Positions 50,790 to 59,050 of a stretch of DNA of 64,000 nt are shown piece after piece. Each line of letters begins with the position of its first letter. The first letter of the stretch is position 1. The notes beneath the pieces were generated by a model, which saw only the letters and a list, made by a program, of their open reading frames with translations, ran no database searches and was not told where the DNA came from. Made by a program: the position numbers and the translations under genes. The DNA comes from an uncultured Ruminococcus sp. (GTDB taxonomy: Bacteria; Bacillota; Clostridia; Lachnospirales; Lachnospiraceae), in NCBI GenBank assembly GCA_900066355.1, contig FMEL01000001.1, forward strand, positions 247,166-311,165, written 5' to 3'.

Positions 50790-52640
50790 TTATGAACAAA
50801 GCTCAGAAGAGCCATTATCAAACTGGCTGTTGTAAAGATCTGCATAGAATCCTTTCGCTGCCAGCAGTTCTTCATGGTTACCCTGCTCAATAATATCTCC
50901 GTCTTTCATAACAAGGATCAGATCCGCATCTTTGATCGTAGAAAGTCGATGTGCAATGACGAAACTTGTTCTTCCCTTCATCAGATTATCCATTGCTTTC
51001 TGGATCTGCATTTCTGTTCTTGTATCAACAGAGGATGTTGCCTCATCAAGGATCAGAATCTTGTTGTCTGCAAGAATTGCTCTTGCGATCGTAAGAAGCT
51101 GTTTCTGTCCCTGTGAAATGTTGCTTGTTTCTTCATCCAGCACCATCTGATAGCCGCCCGGCTGCTGCATGATAAAATTATGGATATGCGCTGCCTTTGC
51201 TGCTGCAATGACTTCTTCATCCGTTGCATCCAGTCTTCCGTAGCGGATATTTTCCATGATTGTTCCGGAAAACAGCCATGTATCCTGAAGCACCATACCG
51301 AACATCTCATGAAGCTCGCTTCTGTTGAAATTTTTGACATCATGGCCATCTACTTTGATGACACCCTTATTTACATCGTAGAAACGCATCAGCAGTTTAA
51401 CCATCGTCGTTTTACCGGCACCGGTCGGTCCTACGATTGCGACTTTCTGTCCGTCATGTACATCTGCCGAGAAATCATGAATAATGATCTTATCCGGATT
51501 GTAACCGAACTCAACATGTTCAAACTGTACATTTCCTTTCAGGCCTTCAATAGAATCCGGATTTTCCGGCTGCTGTACTTCCTCTTCCTCATCAAGGAAT
51601 TCAAAGACTCTCTCAGAAGCTGCTGCAGAAGACTGCAGAAGGTTTGTAACCTGCGCGATCTGCTGGATCGGCTGTGTAAAGTTACGGATATACTGGAAAA
51701 ATGACTGGATATCACCAACTTCAATCGAACCTTTGATAACAAAGATTCCACCGAGAAGTGCTACCATTACATAACCAAGGTTTCCGACAAACTGCATGAT
51801 CGGCATCATCATTCCTGAGAAGAACTGTGATTTCCATGCAGATTCGTAAAGTTTCCTGTTGTCTTTTTCAAATTCATCAAGTACATCGTTTTCTTTATTA
51901 AATACTCTTACGACATCATGACCGCCAAAGTTTTCTTCGATCTGACCGTTGACTGCGCCAAGGTAATTCTGCTGTGCCTGAAAGTATTTCTGTGAATGCT
52001 TCATTACCATCTGAATAATAAACATGGATACCGGCAGAATCAGAAGTGCAGCCAGCGTCATCCATACATTGATGGAAAGCATCATAATAAATACACCGAT
52101 CAATGTAGTTACTGATGTGATAAGCTGTGTCAGGCTCTGATTAAGACTCATCTGAAGAGTATCAATATCGTTTGTTACCCTCGAAAGAATCTCACCGTTT
52201 GTTCTGCTTTCGAAATAATTCAATGGCAGATGATTGATCTTCTTTGAAATATCTTTACGGAGATTATAGGTCACATCATTGGAAATTCCTGTCATGATCC
52301 ATCCCTGAATGAAGGAGAAGCATGCACTTGCCACATACAGTCCCAGTGTCCACAGAAGGATGATTCCGATTTTTGCAAAATCAATGCCGCCTGTTCCGTT
52401 TACTTTTGCAACAAGACCTGTATAAAGTTCAGTCGTTGCTTTACCAAGGATCTTCGGTCCTACAATATTAAATACAGTTCCTGCAACTGCAAAAATAAAT
52501 ACCAGCACAAAACGCATTTTATAGCGGCTCATGTAACGGAACAGTTTGCCCATCGCACCTTTAAAGTCTTTCGCTTTTTCCGTCGGGCGCATGCCTCTTC
52601 CGTGACCGCCCATTGGTCCACGTCGTTTCTGTTCACTCAT
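50790..52640 (-). CDS. ABC exporter, fused permease-ATPase (second subunit)
   Basis: The 616-residue half-transporter has about six membrane spans (residues 40-330) and a C-terminal ATPase with Walker A VGPTGAGKTTMVKLL, signature NISQGQKQLLTIARAI and Walker B ILILDEATSSVD. The heterodimer partner overlaps upstream by 4 nt. The signature SQGQ instead of SGGQ is typical of the degenerate-partner arrangement in heterodimeric exporters. Drug or lipid export is the usual role of MarR-linked pairs. Confidence 0.9.
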   Translation of the reverse strand: MSEQKRRGPMGGHGRGMRPTEKAKDFKGAMGKLFRYMSRYKMRFVLVFIFAVAGTVFNIVGPKILGKATTELYTGLVAKVNGTGGIDFAKIGIILLWTLGLYVASACFSFIQGWIMTGISNDVTYNLRKDISKKINHLPLNYFESRTNGEILSRVTNDIDTLQMSLNQSLTQLITSVTTLIGVFIMMLSINVWMTLAALLILPVSMFIIQMVMKHSQKYFQAQQNYLGAVNGQIEENFGGHDVVRVFNKENDVLDEFEKDNRKLYESAWKSQFFSGMMMPIMQFVGNLGYVMVALLGGIFVIKGSIEVGDIQSFFQYIRNFTQPIQQIAQVTNLLQSSAAASERVFEFLDEEEEVQQPENPDSIEGLKGNVQFEHVEFGYNPDKIIIHDFSADVHDGQKVAIVGPTGAGKTTMVKLLMRFYDVNKGVIKVDGHDVKNFNRSELHEMFGMVLQDTWLFSGTIMENIRYGRLDATDEEVIAAAKAAHIHNFIMQQPGGYQMVLDEETSNISQGQKQLLTIARAILADNKILILDEATSSVDTRTEMQIQKAMDNLMKGRTSFVIAHRLSTIKDADLILVMKDGDIIEQGNHEELLAAKGFYADLYNSQFDNGSSELCS

Positions 52641-54799
52641 GCCAATTCCTCCTCTGACAGCTGACTCATTGCAATCTGACGGTAAACCTCACAGTTCTTC
52701 ATCAGTTCTTTATGTGTACCGATGCCTGCCATATGTCCGTCATCCAGAACAATGATCTTGTCGGCATTCAGAATCGTACTGATACGCTGTGCCACAATGA
52801 TCGTTGTTGCATCTTTTGTATGTGCTTTGAGTGCTTTACGCAAAGTACTGTCTGTCTTGAAGTCCAGCGCTGAAAAACTGTCGTCAAAAATAAAGATCTC
52901 CGGTTTCTTGGCGATTGCCCTTGCTATGGAAAGACGCTGTTTCTGACCACCGGATACGTTGGTTCCTCCCTGTGCGATCGGAGAATTATATGTTTCCGGT
53001 TTTGTATCAATAAATTCTGTTGCCTGTGCTACTTCCGCTGCTTCTTTTACTTCTTCAGCGGAAATATCCGTCTTACCGTATCGGATATTGGAATCGATCG
53101 TACCTGAGAAAAGGATTCCCCTCTGCGGTACATATCCCAGTCTGTCTCTGACTTCTCTCTGTGTCATATCGCGGACATCAACTCCATCCACAAGGACACG
53201 TCCCTTTGTCACATCATAGAACCGCGGAATCAGATTTATCAGAGTACTCTTACCGCTTCCGGTACTTCCGATCACGGCGATCGTTTCTCCTTTTTCTGCT
53301 TTGAAGGAAATATCGGTCAGTACATTTTCTCCTGCTTCCGGATATGCAAAGCTTACATTGTCAAATTCTACCGTTCCTTTTACATCCTGTGCCGGGAGAA
53401 CCGGATTTTCCGGATCTGTAACACTTACTTTTGTTTTCAGCACGTCGTTAATACGGAGTGCTGCGACATTTGCTCTCGGAAGCATAATAGACATCGCTGT
53501 GATCATCAGGAAGGACATGATGATCTGCATTGCATACTGGATAAATGCCATAACATTGCCAACCTGCATAGTTCCGTTATCTACCGCATAAGCACCACTG
53601 TAAATAATCAGAACGGAAACGCCATTCATAATAAGCATCATCGTCGGCATCATAAATGTCATACAGCGGTTGACAAACAAGTTTGTCTTTGTCAGTCTTT
53701 CGTTGGCTTCCTCGAAACGTTCTTCCTCATGTTTCTCCCTGCTGAATGCACGGATAACCGGAATACCGGTAAGAATTTCTCTTGTCACAAGGTTCAGCTT
53801 ATCGACCAGTGTCTGTAATACTGTGAATTTTGGCATTGCCACCTGGAACAGAACAATGATCACCGCAAGAATAAGTCCAACTGCCAGACCAAGAATCCAG
53901 GTCATAGAAGAATCTGTGTTTAAAACACGGATCACACCACCGATACCAAGGATCGGCGCATACAGTACAATACGGAAGAGCATTGCCATAACCTGCTGTA
54001 CCTGCTGGATATCGTTCGTGCATCGTGTGATAAGTGATGCAGTTGAAAATTTATGGTACTCTCTGCTTGAAAAAGTGATAACCTTTCGGTATACCGCATT
54101 TCGCAGATCATGACCGAGTGCTGCTGCAACTCTGGAAGAAAGAAATACCACACAGATTGCGCAGAGCATTGTGATCAGCGCCATGCCAAGCATTCTCACA
54201 CCGGCAATCTTGATGTAATGCATCTGGATCGCATCGACGTCTTCGCCGATTGCTTCATACTCACTTTTTACATAGGAAACACCGGCCTGTGTGATAATGG
54301 ACTCCTGCATACTGTCAACTTTTTCGCTGATTTTTTCTGCCATGGCATCCCGTGCTTCCTGAGGCATCATCGCAAGTGCCTGCATCGGATCTGTACCTTC
54401 CGGAATGCCCATCTGCGTAAGCATGGAATTTACTTCATCGCCTCCGGAAGAAAAGCTTGCCACGATGATCATCGGTTTCCCGAAGATGCTGTTTAATTCA
54501 TCTCTTTCCCCGGAAGTCACATCGTCTTTCAGTACAAGAAGATCACCGTCTTCTTCATAACAGGAATCTACAGTATCTTTATCGTCATCGTCCATAAACA
54601 GCCGAAGACTGTCCATGGATGTCTTGCGGATTTTTTCCGGTACGCTGTCTTCAATACCACTCTGCTGGATTCCCACATTGACGATTTTGGATGTGTAATC
54701 CGGCAGGGAAAGATCGCAATATGCCTGAAGAAACAGAAGTGCTATGATCAGTACCACATAGCCTGCTGATTTTTTCAGATATTTCATCAGTTTGATCAC
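52637..54799 (-). CDS. ABC exporter, fused permease-ATPase (first subunit, long outside loop)
   Basis: The 720-residue half-transporter has an unusually large region of about 150 residues between the first and second membrane spans (about 40-195), apparently outside the cell, then a standard core and ATPase: Walker A IGSTGSGKSTLIN, signature NVSGGQKQRLSIARAI, Walker B IFIFDDSFSALD. The start is GTG (54799) with GAGG 8 nt upstream. marR ends 10 nt upstream, so the three genes form one unit. Substrate is unknown. Confidence 0.9.
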   Translation of the reverse strand: MIKLMKYLKKSAGYVVLIIALLFLQAYCDLSLPDYTSKIVNVGIQQSGIEDSVPEKIRKTSMDSLRLFMDDDDKDTVDSCYEEDGDLLVLKDDVTSGERDELNSIFGKPMIIVASFSSGGDEVNSMLTQMGIPEGTDPMQALAMMPQEARDAMAEKISEKVDSMQESIITQAGVSYVKSEYEAIGEDVDAIQMHYIKIAGVRMLGMALITMLCAICVVFLSSRVAAALGHDLRNAVYRKVITFSSREYHKFSTASLITRCTNDIQQVQQVMAMLFRIVLYAPILGIGGVIRVLNTDSSMTWILGLAVGLILAVIIVLFQVAMPKFTVLQTLVDKLNLVTREILTGIPVIRAFSREKHEEERFEEANERLTKTNLFVNRCMTFMMPTMMLIMNGVSVLIIYSGAYAVDNGTMQVGNVMAFIQYAMQIIMSFLMITAMSIMLPRANVAALRINDVLKTKVSVTDPENPVLPAQDVKGTVEFDNVSFAYPEAGENVLTDISFKAEKGETIAVIGSTGSGKSTLINLIPRFYDVTKGRVLVDGVDVRDMTQREVRDRLGYVPQRGILFSGTIDSNIRYGKTDISAEEVKEAAEVAQATEFIDTKPETYNSPIAQGGTNVSGGQKQRLSIARAIAKKPEIFIFDDSFSALDFKTDSTLRKALKAHTKDATTIIVAQRISTILNADKIIVLDDGHMAGIGTHKELMKNCEVYRQIAMSQLSEEELA

Positions 54800-54809
54800 T
54801 TTTGCTGCC

Positions 54810-55301
54810 TCACTTTCTTTGTGTCATTTTTCCGGATGTTCCGGGTATTTTTTCAATGTTCTCTGTAATCTGCTCCAACATTCTTCTCAAAAGGCAAAGT
54901 TCTGTTTCGCTGAGACCATCAAGAAGAATCTTTTCATTTTCCCGGACTTTCTTCATGCCATTCTCTTTTACCTGTTTGCCTTTTTCTGTCAGATAGATTC
55001 TGGAGATGCGCTGATCTTTTTCATCGGCTTCCCTGTAAAGCAATCCTGCTTTTTCCAGTCGCTGGACAGTCACATTGACGGTCGGCGGTTTGATTCTTAA
55101 ATGTTCTGCAATCTCACGCTGGCTCAGTCCGTCTTTGTACGCCAGTAATCCAAGTACCGGAATCTGTCCCGGATAAATCCCCAGTTCCTGCATCTGTCCA
55201 AAGCACTTTCCCATGAATCGGCGGTCAATTCTCATAAACATGGATAAAAAGCTGTCCTTATGCTCCGGTGAGCAAAACTCTGGTTCTCCTTCTGTAAACA
55301 C
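54810..55301 (-). CDS. MarR-family transcriptional regulator
   Basis: The 163-residue protein has the MarR winged helix: GLSQREIAEHLRIKPPTVNVTVQRLEKAGLLYR (as LSQREIAEHLRIKPPTVNV and QRLEKAGLLYREAD), with RISRIYLTEKGKQV in the wing. MarR proteins commonly repress an adjacent efflux operon and release it on ligand binding. The start is GTG (55301) with GGAGGT 7 nt upstream. A perfect palindrome overlaps its start site. Confidence 0.92.
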   Translation of the reverse strand: MFTEGEPEFCSPEHKDSFLSMFMRIDRRFMGKCFGQMQELGIYPGQIPVLGLLAYKDGLSQREIAEHLRIKPPTVNVTVQRLEKAGLLYREADEKDQRISRIYLTEKGKQVKENGMKKVRENEKILLDGLSETELCLLRRMLEQITENIEKIPGTSGKMTQRK

Positions 55302-55334
55302 CTCTTCACCTCCATAAGTAATGTTTGTAGTTTG

Positions 55335-55395
55335 TTAGTCGGTTATTAATTAGTCGACTAATCATTTATTATATGTAGTTGCACAAAAAATGCAA
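55335..55395 (-). promoter_or_regulatory. marR operon promoter and palindromic operator
   Basis: -35 TTGCAT (55390-55395), 16-nt spacer and -10 TATAAT (55368-55373) on the minus strand. A perfect 14-bp palindrome ATTAGTC/GACTAAT (55349-55362) covers the expected start site, and a further half-site CCGACTAAC (55335-55343) follows. A TTGCA/TGCAA hairpin overlaps the -35 region. Autoregulation by MarR is inferred. Confidence 0.75.
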
Positions 55396-55434
55396 CTGTT
55401 TTTTTGTTTTTTCACATTTTATTCATAATTATGA

Positions 55435-56082
55435 CCAAAAAAAGATTTGTTGGACTAATAAATAAAAAACTTATTCTGATTGGCATATAAATACTCCCGT
55501 TTTAGAAGCAGCTTCGGAATTTGGTAATACTATGGCCTTCACCATCCTGCTAATTACATGGAGAAAAAGTGCATAACTCGCTAACGCTCAGACAATGCAC
55601 TTTTGCTCCATAACGCAGTCTGATGAACCCCTGAGTATTACCATAAATTCCTCCAGAGTCTTCCAAACGGGAGCATTTACAAGCCAATCTATTCTTCACT
55701 TTTTATTTATCAGGAGCGAGTGGCGGACCGCGCGACGCGCGCTAGCCCGGGCCGGTCGGTTTTTCCCCCTTTTCTGGCAGTGGTATAAAGTGCGGCAATG
55801 ATGGGAAAGAAAAAACTTCATTCAGGAACTTCTGTGGTTATCATCTGAATATGGCTCGCTTGAAGAACTTCGTAAAGATAATTGGTTGTACAGATTTTTG
55901 CGTTGATGCAGAAAATGCTGCTGTCTGAGCATTTATGCGAGTTCAGCATTTCTGTATCGTTTTTAGCAAAGTTCTGTACACCAGCTTATCTTAGAAGTTC
56001 TGAACTGAGCCTGATTTAGATGATAATTCACAGAAACTCCAAGAATGAAGTATTCTGTACATTCCCTCATTCCGGGAATTCT
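55435..56082 (-). ncRNA. candidate structured RNA / intergenic element, copy 2
   Basis: The second copy of the element at 50176-50788, about 650 nt. Domain B: hairpin ATTCCC/GGGAAT at 56061-56079, then 56043-56050/55816-55823, 56029-56035/55830-55836 and 56018-56026/55838-55846, followed on the minus strand by TTTTTTCTTT (55806-55815). Domain A: 55703-55710/55458-55465, 55684-55689/55478-55483 and 55667-55675/55494-55502. The helices correspond to those of copy 1 but use different bases. The linker (55715-55800) contains a very GC-rich inverted segment. It starts at the stop of the DUF4250 gene and ends near the marR promoter. Confidence 0.6.
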
Positions 56083-56256
56083 TTATACAAACTGATTCTT
56101 CTCTGCATCATATTCATAATCAATTGATGCAAGTTTTTTCTTCACTTCCTCTCCGGACAGCTCTTTATCCTCGCAGAGCGCGTCCAGAGAAGAATAAAAA
56201 TCTCTCAACTGTGTGTTGACATAGCTCAACAACATTACCGGATCCTTTGGTATCAT
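56083..56256 (-). CDS. DUF4250 domain-containing protein
   Basis: The 57-residue protein begins MIPKDPVMLLSYVNTQLRD and ends YEYDAEKNQFV, the recognisable start and end of the DUF4250 family. It has an AGGAGG 7 nt before the ATG. Function is not known for the family. It follows clpB by about 50 nt and its stop codon abuts the structured element copy 2. Confidence 0.85.
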   Translation of the reverse strand: MIPKDPVMLLSYVNTQLRDFYSSLDALCEDKELSGEEVKKKLASIDYEYDAEKNQFV

Positions 56257-56308
56257 TGCGTACCTCCTGTGGTATTCTGCTGCCGGTCAGATTATACACA
56301 GCAGCATA

Positions 56309-58891
56309 TTATTTCGTATTGATCACAAACTCTCCGTCTTTTACATCCAGCACCAGCGTGTCACCCTGATGAACATCGCCGGAAAGAATCTTCTTCGCAG
56401 CAAGTGTTTCCACATAATTCTGCAGATAGCGTTTCAGAGGCCTTGCACCATATATCGGATCATAGCCATTTTCAATTACCTGTGTTCTGGCTGCATCTGT
56501 CAGTTCCAGAGAAAGTTCCTGATCTGCCAGACGGTCACTGAGTTCTTTGACCATCAGGTCTACTATGCCGCCAATATTCTCTTTTGTCAATGGCTTGAAC
56601 ATGATAATTTCATCCAGACGGTTCAGGAATTCCGGCCGGAAGTGTCCACGCAGGTCATTCATAACCTGTTCCTGAGCTTCTGGTTTTATTTCACCTTTTT
56701 CATCAATACCATCAAGAAGATACGGTGAACCGATGTTTGAAGTCATGATCAGAATCGTGTTCTTAAAGTCTACCGTTCTGCCCTGTGAATCTGTGATACG
56801 TCCATCATCCAACACCTGCAGAAGTACATTAAATACATCCGGATGGGCTTTCTCAATCTCATCAAATAATACAACACTGTATGGTTTACGACGAACAGCT
56901 TCTGTAAGCTGACCGCCTTCTTCATATCCTACATATCCCGGAGGAGCTCCGATCAGACGGGATACAGAATATTTCTCCATGTACTCACTCATATCGATTC
57001 GTACCATATTCTGCTCGTCATCAAACAGAGTCGCGGCCAGTGTTTTGGCGAGTTCTGTCTTACCGACACCGGTAGGTCCGAGGAACAGGAATGAACCAAT
57101 CGGTTTGGACAGATCTTTGATTCCTGCTTTTGAACGAAGAATGGCATCTGTTACAAGACGTACACCTTCATTCTGACCGATGACACGTTTGTGCAGTTCA
57201 TCTTCGAGACCGAGCAGTTTCGTTCTCTCACCCTCGGTCAGTTTCGTTACCGGGATACCCGTCCAGCGTGAAATGATCCTTGCGATCTCATCATCTGTAA
57301 CTGCCTCATGGACAAGGCTGCGGTCGCTTTCTTTAACCTGTTTTTCTTCTATTTCAAGCTGCTGCTGGAGCTTCGGGAGTTCCCCGTACTGCAATTCTGC
57401 TGCTTTTTCCAGATCATAATTCTGTTTTGCTTTCTGGATCTGTTTATTGATATCCTCAATCTGCTCACGTAATTTCTGGAGCTTCTCGACAGAATGTTTC
57501 TCATTATCCCACTGTGCTTTCTGCGTATTGAATGTGTCACGCATCTCTGCAAGCTCTTTCTGCAGTTCTGCAAGACGCTCTTTACTCAGATTGTCCGTTT
57601 CCTTCTTAAGCGCAGACTCCTCAATCTCAAGCTGCATGATCTTACGTCTCTGTTCATCCAGCTCGGTCGGCATGGAATCCAGCTCGGTCTTGATCAGGGC
57701 ACATGCTTCATCAACCAGATCGATGGCTTTGTCCGGCAGGAATCTGTCTGTGATATATCTATGTGAAAGCGTAGCGGCTGCTACCAGCGCACTGTCTGTA
57801 ATTTTTACACCATGGAATACTTCATATCTCTCTTTCAGTCCACGAAGGATGGAAATTGTATCTTCTACGGTTGGCTCATCTACCATAACCGGCTGGAAAC
57901 GACGTGCCAGTGCGGCATCCTTTTCGATGTACTGGCGGTACTCGTCAAGCGTGGTTGCACCTATACAGTGCAGTTCACCTCTGGCAAGCATTGGTTTCAG
58001 CATGTTGCCCGCATCCATCGCACCGTCTGTCTTACCGGCACCGACGATCAGATGCAGCTCATCAATGAAAAGAATGATCTCGCCTTCGCTCTTTCTTACC
58101 TCTTCAAGAACTGCTTTCAGACGTTCCTCAAACTCACCACGATATTTCGCACCTGCAACCAGTGCTCCCATGTCCAGTGCAAAAATTTTCTTATCTTTCA
58201 GGCCTTCCGGGACATCACCTGCGACGATTCGCTGTGCCAGACCTTCAATGGCTGCTGTCTTACCAACACCAGGTTCACCGATCAGAACCGGATTATTCTT
58301 GGTCTTACGTGAAAGAATACGGACGATGTTTCGAATCTCTGCATCACGACCGATGACCGGATCAAGTTTCTGATTTCTTGCTTTCTCCACAAGATCCTCG
58401 CCGTATTTATTCAGTGTGTCATAGGTTGCCTCCGGATTGTCACTGACAACTCGCTGGTTGCCTCTGACAGTAGACAGCGCCTGCAAAAATCTTTCTCTGG
58501 TAATGCCAAATTCATCGAAGATCTTCTTCATACCCGGGCTTGGTTGTGTCAGCAGTGACAAAAACAGATGCTCAACAGAAACATATTCGTCTCCCATTGC
58601 TTTTGCTTCATTTTCCGCATTTACCAGTGATTTGTTCAGATACTGCCCAAATCTCAGATCACCGCCGGATACTTTGACTTTTGCATCCAGTGCTTTCTTC
58701 ACTACATTGATAAAATATTCTTTATTAATATCCATCTTCTCAATCAGTTTGAGAATCAGGCTGTCTTCCTGTGTCAGCAGAGCATATAACAGATGCTCCT
58801 GCTCCACTTCCTGATTACCGTATTCATAGGCAACCTTTTCAAGATCCTGAACAGCCTGCACGGATTTCTGTGTAAACTTACTGATGTTCAT
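56309..58891 (-). CDS. clpB: ATP-dependent chaperone ClpB
   Basis: ClpB is the hexameric disaggregase that works with DnaK. The 860-residue protein has the N-terminal double Clp_N repeat (residues 1-145), AAA-1 with Walker A GEPGVGKTA, a middle coiled-coil domain (about 405-525) and AAA-2 with GPTGVGKTE. The middle domain distinguishes it from ClpC and ClpA. Its promoter overlaps a CIRCE element, so HrcA control is expected. Confidence 0.96.
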   Translation of the reverse strand: MNISKFTQKSVQAVQDLEKVAYEYGNQEVEQEHLLYALLTQEDSLILKLIEKMDINKEYFINVVKKALDAKVKVSGGDLRFGQYLNKSLVNAENEAKAMGDEYVSVEHLFLSLLTQPSPGMKKIFDEFGITRERFLQALSTVRGNQRVVSDNPEATYDTLNKYGEDLVEKARNQKLDPVIGRDAEIRNIVRILSRKTKNNPVLIGEPGVGKTAAIEGLAQRIVAGDVPEGLKDKKIFALDMGALVAGAKYRGEFEERLKAVLEEVRKSEGEIILFIDELHLIVGAGKTDGAMDAGNMLKPMLARGELHCIGATTLDEYRQYIEKDAALARRFQPVMVDEPTVEDTISILRGLKERYEVFHGVKITDSALVAAATLSHRYITDRFLPDKAIDLVDEACALIKTELDSMPTELDEQRRKIMQLEIEESALKKETDNLSKERLAELQKELAEMRDTFNTQKAQWDNEKHSVEKLQKLREQIEDINKQIQKAKQNYDLEKAAELQYGELPKLQQQLEIEEKQVKESDRSLVHEAVTDDEIARIISRWTGIPVTKLTEGERTKLLGLEDELHKRVIGQNEGVRLVTDAILRSKAGIKDLSKPIGSFLFLGPTGVGKTELAKTLAATLFDDEQNMVRIDMSEYMEKYSVSRLIGAPPGYVGYEEGGQLTEAVRRKPYSVVLFDEIEKAHPDVFNVLLQVLDDGRITDSQGRTVDFKNTILIMTSNIGSPYLLDGIDEKGEIKPEAQEQVMNDLRGHFRPEFLNRLDEIIMFKPLTKENIGGIVDLMVKELSDRLADQELSLELTDAARTQVIENGYDPIYGARPLKRYLQNYVETLAAKKILSGDVHQGDTLVLDVKDGEFVINTK

Positions 58892-58970
58892 AGGCTCTCC
58901 TCCTTATATCGTAGGAAAAGGATACTGAAATTTCTTCTCGTACCCTTAATGTCATCTTTGTTATACTGGT

Positions 58971-58999
58971 AATATAACACGCGTTGTTAGCACTGTCAA
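58971..58999 (-). promoter_or_regulatory. sigma-A promoter of clpB
   Basis: TTGACA (58994-58999), 17-nt spacer and TATATT (58971-58976) on the minus strand. The -35 lies inside the CIRCE spacer, so bound HrcA would block polymerase. Confidence 0.82.
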
Positions 59000-59013
59000 G
59001 AGGTGAGTGCTAA
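58987..59013. promoter_or_regulatory. CIRCE operator (HrcA binding site)
   Basis: The 9-N9-9 inverted repeat TTAGCACTG (58987-58995), 9 nt, GAGTGCTAA (59005-59013) matches the CIRCE consensus with one mismatch in one arm. Confidence 0.9.
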
Positions 59014-59050
59014 TTTTTTGTGAAGAATTTGTGATCTGTTAATTGAAAAA

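Noticed and set aside
55378..55412. Plus-strand terminator upstream of copy 2
   Set aside because: The TTGCA/TGCAA hairpin with T-run has no plus-strand gene before it and overlaps the marR promoter; more likely part of that promoter region.
55595..55801. 68-codon plus-strand ORF in copy 2
   Set aside because: Not kept in copy 1 and overlaps the GC-rich variable linker; no translation signal.
50176..56082. Group II or group I intron remnants as explanation of the paired elements
   Set aside because: No reverse transcriptase or maturase, no recognisable domain V hairpin, and flanking genes are not interrupted.
50176..56082. Composite transposon with the elements as ends of the MarR/ABC unit
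   Set aside because: Copies are too diverged, have no terminal inverted repeats or target duplication visible, and no transposase lies between them.
57447..58373. 308-codon plus-strand frame antisense to clpB
   Set aside because: Overlaps a full-length, high-confidence clpB; no ribosome-binding site.
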